Origin: Roseburia sp.
GTDB taxonomy: Bacteria; Bacillota; Clostridia; Lachnospirales; Lachnospiraceae
Direction of reading: 5' to 3'
Assembly (NCBI GenBank): GCA_026168605.1
Contig: JAPFDX010000012.1
Span: forward strand, 1-64,000
Length of the DNA: 64,000 bases
The notes below the pieces were generated by a model. The model was not told the DNA's origin and searched no databases. It worked only from the letters and a program-made list of their open reading frames with translations. Numbering within the stretch: position 1 is the stretch's first letter; the number at the start of each line of letters is the position of its first letter. Position numbers and translations under genes: made by a program. Below, piece by piece: positions 48,962-57,200 of the stretch.

Positions 48962-50383
48962 TTACTTTGCTTCTTCTGCAAGCTTCCACTGGGCAGCCCA
49001 GCCGTTTACAAACGCATCTTCTACAGCATCCCACTCGCCGCTGCCATTCGTGTAGGCAGTCAGAGCAGCAACGACATCCGCTCTCCAATCGTCCACATTC
49101 GGAGTCGCATTAAAGCTCCATGCCACGGAGGTCTTTCCGTCTGCAATGTAAGCGTTGTTGTCCTTTACAAACGCGTTGTCGGACTCATAATCTCCGGTAA
49201 AGGTGTCAAACGGAGCGGAAAGTCCCATCTCGTTTGTGATCGCGTTTCGTCCTTCGTCAGAGGTGATGACCCACTCCAGGAAAGCCAGGGTTGCATCGAT
49301 ATCCTCCTGGGAAGCCTTGGCGTTGACTGCCCAGTAATTCTCTGTTCCAACACAGAGTCCCTGATTCTCATCATCAACTCCAAAGTAGATCGGCATCATG
49401 CCAAGATCCGCATCCGTCACCTCGTAGCCATTATCCGGATTTACCAGCGCGGAATACTCCCAGTTGCCGTTCTGGAAGAATACTGCCTCTCCCATACCGA
49501 ATTCCATCTCTGCATTGTAGGTTCCGCCTTCCAGCGTCATCGGATCTGCGGAAGAATTTGTCACGTACATATCCCACACGCGCTTGAAATTGTCAAGGTA
49601 GGTTCCGTCAATCGCCGGCTCGCCTGCGATCAGATCGCATCCGTCCTCGAGGAACTCATAATATAATGCCACACCTGCCAGATGCCCGGAAAATCTCCAG
49701 GAAGAGCCGTCGTCCAGTCCGGAGGAAGCAAACGCTCCGGTCAGATGCGTTCCCAACGCCTCGTTGATCTCATCCACACGGCTGTTGATATCCTTTGCAA
49801 CCGCCTCCAGAGTATCGAGATTGTTGATCTCATCCACGGAGGAGATCACTGCGCCGTCCAGGCTGCAATAATCATTTAAGATCGTCTTATTGTAGATAAT
49901 GCCATAGCACTCATAGCAGTTTGCCACGCCCGCCACTTTGCCATCATAGTTGATCACAAGCGATTTGTCGGACAGATGGTCATACAAAGCGGAGCCGGAT
50001 AAATCCAGCGTATAGTCGTTCCAGGTCTGCGCGGCGGTTACATTACCGATATTAAAAATCGTCGGTGCCTCATCCTTCGCCATCTCCGACTGCAGGGTCG
50101 TGCTGTAAGTTCCCTCTGCCGCAGTCAGGATATTGACCTCAACACCGGTCTGCTCCGTATAGATTTCTGCGAGGTCTTTCCACTGCTGGTCACTCTCCGG
50201 CTTGAAGTTCAGCATATAGACGGAGCCTTCTCCTGCCGGCGCTGCCGCCGTGTCCCCGTCTGCCTCCGTTCCCGCTGCGCCGTCCGGTGTTCCCTGCGGT
50301 TCCTCTGCCGTGTCCCCACATCCGGCAAATACAGTGACTGTCATTGCTGCTGCAAGCATTACAGATAACACTTTTCTTTTCAT
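48962..50383 (-). CDS. Sugar-binding lipoprotein of ABC transporter
   Basis: 473 residues. Signal MKRKVLSVMLAAAMTVTVFA with lipobox FAGC. An Ala/Gly/Asp-rich linker is followed by a type I extracellular solute-binding fold (WKDLAEIYTEQTGVEVNILT; ALVNPDNGYEVTDADLGMMP; FLEWVITSDEGRNAITNEMG). Its place before malF/malG-like, lacI and malQ genes points to maltodextrin. The ATG at 50383 follows CAGGAGGG. Confidence 0.93.
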   Translation of the reverse strand: MKRKVLSVMLAAAMTVTVFAGCGDTAEEPQGTPDGAAGTEADGDTAAAPAGEGSVYMLNFKPESDQQWKDLAEIYTEQTGVEVNILTAAEGTYSTTLQSEMAKDEAPTIFNIGNVTAAQTWNDYTLDLSGSALYDHLSDKSLVINYDGKVAGVANCYECYGIIYNKTILNDYCSLDGAVISSVDEINNLDTLEAVAKDINSRVDEINEALGTHLTGAFASSGLDDGSSWRFSGHLAGVALYYEFLEDGCDLIAGEPAIDGTYLDNFKRVWDMYVTNSSADPMTLEGGTYNAEMEFGMGEAVFFQNGNWEYSALVNPDNGYEVTDADLGMMPIYFGVDDENQGLCVGTENYWAVNAKASQEDIDATLAFLEWVITSDEGRNAITNEMGLSAPFDTFTGDYESDNAFVKDNNAYIADGKTSVAWSFNATPNVDDWRADVVAALTAYTNGSGEWDAVEDAFVNGWAAQWKLAEEAK

Positions 50384-50426
50384 AAAATACACCCTCCTGA
50401 ATGATTGATGTTTCAACACACGCATA

Positions 50427-50452
50427 CGTTACCGGTAATGTTTCCGGTAACG
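50427..50452. promoter_or_regulatory. LacI-type operator of maltodextrin operon
   Basis: CGTTACCGG and CCGGTAACG form an inverted repeat around TAATGTTT. The left half contains the perfect palindrome TTACCGGTAA, and the right half GTTTCCGGTAAC is a near copy. Central CCGG or CG palindromes are typical LacI-family sites. It lies just after the start point of the promoter, where binding would block transcription. Confidence 0.75.
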
Positions 50453-50470
50453 TTTTCAGTTGATATCTCA

Positions 50471-50499
50471 ATTATAGTCTTTCCATCTGCAAAATGCAA
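50471..50499 (-). promoter_or_regulatory. Promoter of maltodextrin operon
   Basis: On the minus strand TTGCAT (50494-50499) and TATAAT (50471-50476) are 17 bases apart. The operator begins about 20 bases downstream of the -10 box. Confidence 0.75.
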
Positions 50500-50562
50500 G
50501 AGCCAGTTGGCGTTTTCCACACTATCGCCAATTTTTCACAGTGATTTTTAGTGTTTCTGCAC

Positions 50563-50586
50563 AAAAAAAGAGCTGCCACAGCAGCT
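50563..50586 (-). terminator. Terminator of XRE-DUF3169 operon
   Basis: AGCTGC and GCAGCT pair across a small loop (50571-50586). On the minus strand they are followed by seven T (50563-50569). The arm overlaps the DUF3169 stop codon. Confidence 0.82.
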
Positions 50587-51337
50587 ACTTTTTCACCTGC
50601 AGGCACGCGGCGTGATAACGCACCAGCATCACCAGCCAGATCACGAGAACCATCGCCATCGGCATGATCCCGAAATCCCACGTCATCATCCCGACCGTGG
50701 AAAAGATCCACAGCAGGGCACACGCCGCCGTCCCCGCGCGCATGGAGGCATATCCCGCCTGATAGATCTGGAACTTTTCCGACTCATCGCAGCTTCGCAT
50801 CCACACCTCATGAAACCTGGAATCGTAGACGCTGCCCTGTTTCTCCGGGTTGATCTCTTTCTCAAAGCCTATGGCGCGCTTATCGAGCGCGAAATTTGCG
50901 ATCATCATATAGATCAGACCTGCAATGATCAGCACGAGTTCGCGCCCTGCTCCCTCCTGCACATCTCCGTATTCCATCAGGCTGTAAATGCCCAGTCCAA
51001 AAAGAAACATTCCTGCGATCATATTTACGCTGGTGAGCACCATCGCGTAGGCTGCTTTTCGCTCTGCCCTGTCGATGACGTCCTCATCCTCGCCGTCCCA
51101 CGACCTGTACAGACTGCGCGCCTTTCGCATGAGACAGATGCCGGCGACCAGAACCACCGTGGTCAAAAACAAGTTGCTGTACGGCGCTACGACATAGAAT
51201 GCCGCGACCGCCCCCTGAAAAAATCCCTGCGCCCAGTCTGCAATCCGGGCGGCGAACATTCCACCGAAAAATCCCAGCAGGGCACAAAATCCGGTCGTTA
51301 AAATCATTCTGCCAATCGCCCTCTTCTCACTCTTCAT
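50585..51337 (-). CDS. DUF3169-family membrane protein
   Basis: 250 residues with six membrane segments in two groups of pairs (ILTTGFCALLGFFGGMFAAR; NLFLTTVVLVAGICLM; MVLTSVNMIAGMFLFGLGIY; LVLIIAGLIYMMIANFAL). The soluble loop VYDSRFHEVWMRSCDESEKF then QIYQAGYAS is characteristic of DUF3169. These proteins are usually encoded beside a small XRE regulator, as here; function unknown. The ATG at 51337 follows AGGAGAGCGAGG and overlaps the XRE gene by 11 bases. Confidence 0.8.
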   Translation of the reverse strand: MKSEKRAIGRMILTTGFCALLGFFGGMFAARIADWAQGFFQGAVAAFYVVAPYSNLFLTTVVLVAGICLMRKARSLYRSWDGEDEDVIDRAERKAAYAMVLTSVNMIAGMFLFGLGIYSLMEYGDVQEGAGRELVLIIAGLIYMMIANFALDKRAIGFEKEINPEKQGSVYDSRFHEVWMRSCDESEKFQIYQAGYASMRAGTAACALLWIFSTVGMMTWDFGIMPMAMVLVIWLVMLVRYHAACLQVKK

Positions 51338-51545
51338 CCTCGCTCTCCTCCTCATAAACAAAAATATCCTCCACGGAAACCTCAAACACTCTGGCAAGCT
51401 TTAGCGTCAGCGTCACGGACGGCGAGTAGTCGCCGCGCTCGATCTGACTGATCGTCTGTCTCGACACGCCCACAAGCCTGCCCATCTCACACTGGTTCAC
51501 ATTCAGCTTTGCCCGGTATTCCTTCAAATGATTGTATAACGGCAT
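51327..51545 (-). CDS. Small XRE regulator of DUF3169 gene
   Basis: 72 residues, almost all helix-turn-helix: AKLNVNQCEMGRLVGVSRQT then ISQIERGDYSPSVTLTLKLA, followed by the common tail FEVSVEDIFVYEEESEDEE. It should bind the three TGACAA palindromes upstream and control its own operon. Confidence 0.92.
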   Translation of the reverse strand: MPLYNHLKEYRAKLNVNQCEMGRLVGVSRQTISQIERGDYSPSVTLTLKLARVFEVSVEDIFVYEEESEDEE

Positions 51546-51566
51546 GATGCTCCTCCCATGTTTCTA

Positions 51567-51643
51567 TGACAACTTTTCTTGTCATTTCTATCATACACAT
51601 GACAACTTTCTTTGTCAATACTTTTTGACAACTTTTCTTGTCA
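51567..51643 (-). promoter_or_regulatory. Three operators and promoter of XRE-DUF3169 operon
   Basis: The 18-bp palindrome TGACAACTTTTCTTGTCA occurs at 51567-51584 and 51626-51643, and a one-base-shifted variant with CTTTCT in the middle at 51600-51617. The minus-strand promoter TTGACA (51613-51618), 17 bases, TATGAT (51590-51595) runs through the middle copy. Autorepression by the 72-residue XRE protein is the simplest reading. Confidence 0.85.
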
Positions 51644-51705
51644 CAACAAATAAGAGGGGGGATTGCTTGCACAACTGGGCATGAAATGTTACACTTTTAT
51701 CAGTA

Positions 51706-51906
51706 GATTCGGGTGTCAAAAGGGGCTTTTCAAAAATGAGATTAGCAAAATTCACAAATGGTATTCTGATTTGTGAATATGGAGAAGGTTAGAAATTCTT
51801 TTAGAACATTTTAGAAGTTCTTAGCTTCGGAATCCTGAACAAAAAGAATATCATTTGTGCATTTTACCACCTGCAATCTGAAAAACCCCCTTTTGACACC
51901 TGAATC
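51706..51906. mobile_element. MITE-like insertion, 201 bp
   Basis: The terminal inverted repeats are 27 and 28 bp: GATTCGGGTGTCAAAAGGGG on the left, and GATTCAGGTGTCAAAAGGGG on the right as reverse complement, both continuing into TTTTCA. The flanks are near-identical seven-base direct repeats, ATCAGTA (51699-51705) and ACCAGTA (51907-51913), as expected of a target duplication. The interior is AT-rich with no reading frame. It lies between the XRE operators and the CLC gene, so it may supply part of the CLC leader or promoter. Confidence 0.8.
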
Positions 51907-51944
51907 ACCAGTAGGAAGTTTGTTATGAAAGGTCGGTTACTGCT

Positions 51945-53207
51945 ATGAAAGAAATGATCAAAAATGCATTCAGACGTGGATTTCGGGAGACTGCAGCCTC
52001 CCTGAAATGGGTGATTTTTTCTATTCTGTCCGGCGTTCTCATCGGGTCGGCGGCAACATTTTTTTCTTTTGCGCTGTCCTTCGTGACCCTCGTGCGCGAA
52101 AAGAATCCGTGGATCATCTGGCTGCTCCCCATCGGCGGTCTGCTGATCGTGGGCGCCTACCGGCTGCTCCACGATGAGAAGGACACCGGGACCAATCTCG
52201 TTCTCTCTGCCATCCACTCCGGCGATGAGCTGCCGTTTCGCATGGCTCCGCTCATCTTTTTCTCGACCCTCATCACGCATCTGTTCGGCGGCTCCGCCGG
52301 GCGGGAGGGCGCTGCCTTACAGCTTGGCGGAAGCATCGGAAACGGGCTTGGCCAGCTCTTTCACTTTGACGAAAAGGACAAGCACATCATGATCATGTGC
52401 GGCATGAGCGCCGCCTTTTCGGCGCTTTTCGGAACGCCGATGGCAGCCGCGATCTTCTCGATGGAGGTCGTCAGCGTCGGCATCATGCACTACTCCGCGC
52501 TCGTCCCGTGTGTGCTCGCATCACTGACTGCGCATGGCGTCGCACTCTTTTTCGGGGTGGCGGCGGAGCGTTTTCCGTTGGAGCACATCCCCGCTTTCAC
52601 CGTAAAGAGCGCTGTCATCGTCTCCATCCTCGCCGTTTTGTGCGCCCTTGTGAGCGTACTGTTTTGTATTCTTCTGCACCAGACGGAGCATCTTTCTAAA
52701 AAGCTGCTCAAAAATGCCTATGTGCGCATCTTCGCCGGCGGCTCTCTGGTTGCCCTCCTAACCTTTCTCGTCGGCAGCCAGACCTACAACGGCGCGGGTA
52801 TGTCGTTTATTGAAGCGTGTATGGAAACCGGCGCCGTCGCGTGGCAGGCATTTCTCTTAAAAATGCTCTTTACTGCCATCACGCTCGGCGCCGGCTACAA
52901 GGGCGGTGAAATTGTCCCGACATTTTTCGTCGGCGCGTCCTTCGGCTGTCTGTTCGCGAATCTGACGGGCTTCTCCCCGATGCTGTGTACGGCAATCGGC
53001 ATGACCGCCGTCTTCTGCGGCGTCACCAACTGCCCGCTGACCTCCCTGCTCATCAGCTTCGAGCTGTTTGGCTTTGAGGGAATGCCCTATTTTCTGCTCG
53101 CCGTCGCATTCAGCTATATGCTCTCCGGCTATTACGGACTCTACCAGAGCCAGAAGATCGTCTACTCCAAATACAAAACCAATTACATCAACCGCAAAAC
53201 GCACTGA
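51945..53207 (+). CDS. CLC-family channel/antiporter, possibly CLC-F type
   Basis: 420 residues with 10-12 membrane segments. The CLC motifs are GGSAGREGAALQLGGSIGNG and AGYKGGEIVPTFFVGASFGC. GREGAALQ in place of GREGP, and the GYKGGE motif, resemble the fluoride-specific CLC-F group rather than chloride transporters, but I cannot confirm this without alignment. A soluble CBS domain is absent. No fluoride riboswitch was found upstream. The start is weakly supported (GAAAGG region), lying 38 bases after the MITE end. Confidence 0.85.
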   Translation: MKEMIKNAFRRGFRETAASLKWVIFSILSGVLIGSAATFFSFALSFVTLVREKNPWIIWLLPIGGLLIVGAYRLLHDEKDTGTNLVLSAIHSGDELPFRMAPLIFFSTLITHLFGGSAGREGAALQLGGSIGNGLGQLFHFDEKDKHIMIMCGMSAAFSALFGTPMAAAIFSMEVVSVGIMHYSALVPCVLASLTAHGVALFFGVAAERFPLEHIPAFTVKSAVIVSILAVLCALVSVLFCILLHQTEHLSKKLLKNAYVRIFAGGSLVALLTFLVGSQTYNGAGMSFIEACMETGAVAWQAFLLKMLFTAITLGAGYKGGEIVPTFFVGASFGCLFANLTGFSPMLCTAIGMTAVFCGVTNCPLTSLLISFELFGFEGMPYFLLAVAFSYMLSGYYGLYQSQKIVYSKYKTNYINRKTH

Positions 53208-53249
53208 GCCGTAGCACGCAGGCAATGCTGCACGCAGACAGCGCAGCCC

Positions 53250-53786
53250 TTAGGCGGCTGCGCGCTCCCGGCGCAGCGCCCGCTGCAGTGGGAGTGCGAC
53301 GGCATACGCGCCCACAGCCGAGAGAACGTCCTTGAACAGATACGGCAGCGATACGGTGAGAAAGGCAGTCGCCGGCGTTGTCGCCGCCACCACGGAATAC
53401 TGCACCACACCAAGAAGGTGGCAGAGCGCCAGCCCAAATAGGCTTAGCAGAATACGGACTGCCGGCGACTTCTGCTCCTTTGCAAAGCCGCAGAGCGCCA
53501 CGAGAAACAAAAACCCCCACAGAAAGCCTCCCGTTGGTCCCACGAAGCGCGACACGCCCCCGGTCATGCCGGCAAAAACCGGAACGCCCACCGCTCCAAG
53601 CAAAAGGTAGAGTGCCACGGCAGCCGTTCCCCTCTTTGCACCCAACACATAGCCGCAGAGCGCCATCGCAAACGTCTGCAGGGTCAGCGGCACGCCGCTT
53701 GGCATCGGAATCGTCAATACTGACAGCACACCAAGCACCGCCGCAAACATCCCGACGGACACCATTGTCTTTGTAGAAATCTTCAT
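53250..53786 (-). CDS. bioY: Biotin transporter BioY
   Basis: 178 residues, six membrane segments, with the BioY core IPMPSGVPLTLQTFAMALCG and GVPVFAGMTGGVSRFVGPTG followed by GFLWGF. BioY is the substrate-binding S component of an ECF transporter. The BirA-type operator upstream supports biotin control. Confidence 0.95.
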   Translation of the reverse strand: MKISTKTMVSVGMFAAVLGVLSVLTIPMPSGVPLTLQTFAMALCGYVLGAKRGTAAVALYLLLGAVGVPVFAGMTGGVSRFVGPTGGFLWGFLFLVALCGFAKEQKSPAVRILLSLFGLALCHLLGVVQYSVVAATTPATAFLTVSLPYLFKDVLSAVGAYAVALPLQRALRRERAAA

Positions 53787-53840
53787 ATGTATTCCTCCTC
53801 ATACAGTGTTTTCCCGCCCTATCGCGGTCACCATGAGGAC

Positions 53841-53894
53841 ATCGTATTCTTTTTTCTCTCGATTGTCAACTATATTTTATTTATAGTTGACAAT
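53841..53894 (-). promoter_or_regulatory. BirA-type operator and promoter of bioY
   Basis: ATTGTCAAC (53862-53870) and GTTGACAAT (53886-53894) are perfect inverted repeats with a 15-base spacer, the geometry of Firmicute BirA operators. On the minus strand the inner TTGACA (53864-53869) is the -35 box, with TACGAT (53841-53846) 17 bases on, so binding would block transcription. Confidence 0.85.
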
Positions 53895-53904
53895 TTATCC
53901 GGTC

Positions 53905-54135
53905 TTACAGCAGCCGGATAATCTTATCATAATTCTCCGGCTGGTGCGGAAAGGTACAGTCCGTACACTCCCGGATTCTTTTTCCTCCGGCTTCGATATA
54001 GCGCGGATTCCCCGGACAATTTTTCAAATGATACAGCGGACAGTAGCAAAACAGACAGTTAAAATCCGCCAGCCCCTCATGACAAGGGAAATATTTACAC
54101 GACTTATTTTCAAAAAAACGATATGACTGTTCCAT
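53905..54135 (-). CDS. Cysteine-rich small domain protein, 76 aa
   Basis: MEQSYRFFENKSCKYFPCHE then FNCLFCYCPLY, CPGNPRYI and a final ECTDCTFPHQPENYDKIIRL: nine Cys in a pattern matching the cysteine-rich small domain family (PF04071-like), thought to bind a metal or iron-sulfur cluster. In other genomes it often lies near corrinoid genes; none is nearby. The start is at the first Met of the conserved region and lacks a strong site. Last gene of the operon, 25 bases behind the spermidine-synthase-like gene. Confidence 0.78.
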   Translation of the reverse strand: MEQSYRFFENKSCKYFPCHEGLADFNCLFCYCPLYHLKNCPGNPRYIEAGGKRIRECTDCTFPHQPENYDKIIRLL

Positions 54136-54160
54136 CCAAAACAAGGAAGTGTCGGCGTCT

Positions 54161-55765
54161 CTAAAAGCCGCCCGCCTCCAAAACCCCCTCAATTCCTTTT
54201 TCCTGAAAGATCTCCCTGTAATAGCCAAGCTCTCCCTGTATCAGCTCGTCGATGACCTGCATCCCAAGCAGCTCCACGGGCGCTTTGTCGTCGGTGAGCA
54301 GATATTCTCCCTTCTCATAGGGCGTCAGCGCCCCCGACACCTGAACCATCATCTCCCGCAACTCCTGACTAGCAAGCTCCTCTGCGCCCGCCGAAAGCTT
54401 TTCAAGACTTCCCTCTCCCATCGCCGCAAACAGCTCTCGGTTTGTCGTTCCCGGCACGTCCACCGTATAGACCTCCGGAAATACCCCGGCGATCGTATCC
54501 GAGAGATACTGGTTGATATTGCCTTCCTCCTCGGTGTGCATATTCATGTTGACGACCATCACGCCATCGTCCGTCAGATGCTCCTTCACCAACGCAAAAA
54601 ATTCCTGCGTGGACATCTGAAACGGAATCGTGATGTCCTGATAGGCGTCCACCATGATCACATCATACTTCTCCGTCACGGCGTTTAAATATGCCCTGCC
54701 GTCGTAGGTGACCACCGGAATATCCGTGGACAGTTCAAAATATTCATGCGCAAGCTCCGTGATCTTCTCGTCGATCTCCACGCCGCAGATCTCCACATCG
54801 CCGAAATAATCCTGACACTGCTTCGCAAAGGTTCCCGTTCCCATGCCGAGGATCAGCACTTTGGGGCTCTCCTTTTCCGTCACGCCCGCCATCAGCGGCG
54901 CCGCCAGCGCATAATCATAATACATTCCGGTCAGCCCCGCGTCCTTATTTAAGACAGACTGCACGCCGAACAAAACGTTGGTGGAGAGAACGACCCGTCT
55001 GTCGTTTTCCTTCACCTGCAGATAGTTGTAGACAGACTCGCCCTCATACACAAGATCTGTCTCCCAGAAAGCAAAGCTTCCGGAATGACCGAAGATACTG
55101 CAAAAGAGAAACGCGAGCACACCGACGGTGCAGGTGACGGGCTTTGCTTTGGTGCTGATAAAATAGACCAGCGCGAGCGCCAGAAGGATCCCCGAAAAAA
55201 TCAGAAACGTGACCGCCGTACCGACCGCCGGAATCGTGACAAAGGTCGGCAGAAACGTGCCGATAATACTTCCGATCGTATTGAACGCACCGAGCGCTCC
55301 CACAGTTTTACCGCTGTCCGTCAGACTGTCCACCGTATATCTGGCGAGGGACGGCGTCACCGTTCCCAGCAAAAACAGTGGAAATACAAAGATCACCATG
55401 CAGGCGAGAAACGCCGCCCAGATCAGGAAATTTGTGTTTACGGTGAGCACCAGCACGCCCGAGATCGCAAGGATCACATATTTTCCAAGCAGCGGGATCG
55501 CCGCGATCCAGACCGCTGCAATGACCAGCCGCACATACAGCTTGTCGGGGTTCGGGTCTTTATCCGCGCGCCTTCCGCCCCAGACATTGCCGAGCGCCAT
55601 CGCGATCATGATCGTGCCGATGATGATCGTCCACACGATCTGCGAAGAACTAAAGTACGGCGCCAACAGACGGCTTGCACCGAGCTCCACCGCCATCACG
55701 GACATCCCCGCAAAAAATTCCGTCAGATAAAGATAATATTTGTTTTTTAAAATATTGTGCTGCAT
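54161..55765 (-). CDS. Fused membrane and spermidine-synthase-like protein
   Basis: 534 residues. About eight membrane segments span 10-225 (FFAGMSVMAVELGASRLLAP, the conserved start of this group). The C-terminal methyltransferase-like domain has VLILGMGTGTFAKQCQDYFG, VEICGVEIDEKITELAHEYF and VIMVDAYQDITIPFQMSTQE, as in polyamine aminopropyltransferases. Whether it makes polyamines is uncertain: many fused proteins lack the substrate residues. Start three bases after the symporter stop. Confidence 0.86.
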   Translation of the reverse strand: MQHNILKNKYYLYLTEFFAGMSVMAVELGASRLLAPYFSSSQIVWTIIIGTIMIAMALGNVWGGRRADKDPNPDKLYVRLVIAAVWIAAIPLLGKYVILAISGVLVLTVNTNFLIWAAFLACMVIFVFPLFLLGTVTPSLARYTVDSLTDSGKTVGALGAFNTIGSIIGTFLPTFVTIPAVGTAVTFLIFSGILLALALVYFISTKAKPVTCTVGVLAFLFCSIFGHSGSFAFWETDLVYEGESVYNYLQVKENDRRVVLSTNVLFGVQSVLNKDAGLTGMYYDYALAAPLMAGVTEKESPKVLILGMGTGTFAKQCQDYFGDVEICGVEIDEKITELAHEYFELSTDIPVVTYDGRAYLNAVTEKYDVIMVDAYQDITIPFQMSTQEFFALVKEHLTDDGVMVVNMNMHTEEEGNINQYLSDTIAGVFPEVYTVDVPGTTNRELFAAMGEGSLEKLSAGAEELASQELREMMVQVSGALTPYEKGEYLLTDDKAPVELLGMQVIDELIQGELGYYREIFQEKGIEGVLEAGGF

Positions 55766-55768
55766 CTT

Positions 55769-57175
55769 CTAACTCCTCTCCCGCTGCTGCTTTCTCTCCC
55801 GCATCAGCCTTGTATAATCATCTAACGACTGTATCGCCTCTTTTGATTTCGGCAGGATCGCGATCATGTTAAAAATCGTCATCAGACCGATCCCGATGTC
55901 GCCCAGATCCCACACGAAGGTGTAGGTCGCAAGTCCGCCGACAAAGAGCATAAAAAGCGCCAGCAGCTTGTAGGCGGTCTGTGATTTCCAGTTATCCCCA
56001 AATAAATATGCCACATTGGAGCGCGCATAATACAAAATCCCGATAAAAGTCGAAAAGGAAAACAGCCACAGCGTCACCGCCGTAAACACCACGCCTGCCC
56101 CGCCGAAATGATAGTGCATCGCCGTCTGGAGCAGATTCATGCCGGAAAGCCCTTCCAAAAGCTCCGCCGGGGCAAGCAGCATGATCATCGCCGTGCAGGT
56201 GCAGATCACCACCGTGTCGATCAGCACGCCAAATGCCTGAAACAGTCCTGCCTTCGCCGGATGGCTCACATCCGCCGCAGCCGCCGCACATGGGGCAGAA
56301 CCGGAACCCGCCTCGTTGGAAAAGAGCCCGCGCTTCACCCCATTCATCAGCGCCGCGCCAAAGCCGCCTGCCACAACCTGACGGATGCCGAACGCCTCCT
56401 CAAAAATCCTCTGTAACACCTGCGGCATCAGACCTATATTTTTTACCATAAGAAACAGCGCGATCAAAAAATAAAACGACGCCATCACCGGGACCATCAC
56501 GTCGAGCACCTTCACCGTCGCGTTTTTGCGCAGCACGATGAACGCGGCAAGGCTTACAAGGATCACGGTGGAAACGATCGAAGGAATCCGAAACGCGTTA
56601 TAAAATGCCTCCGAGACGGAATTACTGATGACCTGGCTGATCCCGCACCAGCAAAGCAGACCGGATAGCGCAAACAGCACCGCAACGACGCAGTGGCGCT
56701 TTTTCTTGCCCTTTGCAAAAACGTCGTGGATATAATACGCCGGACCGCCGCGGTAACCGCCGTAGAGCGGGTCGTCTTCCTTGTGAAGCTGCGCCAGTGT
56801 CGCCTCCACAAACGCCGTCGAAGAACCGATCAGCGCCGTCAGCCACATCCAGAATACCGCCCCCGCGCCGCCCGCAGAGACAGCCGCCACAACGCCAACC
56901 ATATTTCCCATGCCCACGCGCGTCGCCGTCGAGACGATCAGCGCCTGCACGCCTGAGATCGCGCCTTTCTTTTTCCCCTTGCTGCGCTCCACCGAGATGC
57001 GCAGCATCTCCGGAAAAAAGCGGATGGGGAGCGCCTTTGTCCGGATCGTAAAATAAATCCCCGCTGGGATCAGTATCAGAACCAGCAGGGAAATGCCAGC
57101 CGAATTGCCGCCGGGCAGCGGGATCGTAAACAAATCCCCCCATAAAAAATTGTAAACTGCCGTAATCAGACTCAT
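55769..57175 (-). CDS. Sodium:alanine symporter family protein (AGCS)
   Basis: 468 residues, about eleven membrane segments. Family motifs are GGVQALIVSTATRVGMGN-like ISGVQALIVSTATRVGMGNM, AVFWMWLTALIGSSTAFVEA and NGVKRGLFSNEAGSGSAPCA. Imports Ala, Gly or related amino acids with Na+ or H+. Placed between asparaginase and the spermidine-synthase-like gene. ATG at 57175 follows GAGAGGAAAAG. Confidence 0.93.
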   Translation of the reverse strand: MSLITAVYNFLWGDLFTIPLPGGNSAGISLLVLILIPAGIYFTIRTKALPIRFFPEMLRISVERSKGKKKGAISGVQALIVSTATRVGMGNMVGVVAAVSAGGAGAVFWMWLTALIGSSTAFVEATLAQLHKEDDPLYGGYRGGPAYYIHDVFAKGKKKRHCVVAVLFALSGLLCWCGISQVISNSVSEAFYNAFRIPSIVSTVILVSLAAFIVLRKNATVKVLDVMVPVMASFYFLIALFLMVKNIGLMPQVLQRIFEEAFGIRQVVAGGFGAALMNGVKRGLFSNEAGSGSAPCAAAAADVSHPAKAGLFQAFGVLIDTVVICTCTAMIMLLAPAELLEGLSGMNLLQTAMHYHFGGAGVVFTAVTLWLFSFSTFIGILYYARSNVAYLFGDNWKSQTAYKLLALFMLFVGGLATYTFVWDLGDIGIGLMTIFNMIAILPKSKEAIQSLDDYTRLMRERKQQRERS

Positions 57176-57200
57176 GTTCTTTTCCTCTCTCCCCGCCGCC

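Noticed and set aside
51714-51944. Fluoride riboswitch upstream of the CLC gene
   Set aside because: I could not find the conserved GGNGATGG start or the pseudoknot partner; the region is the MITE and a short leader.
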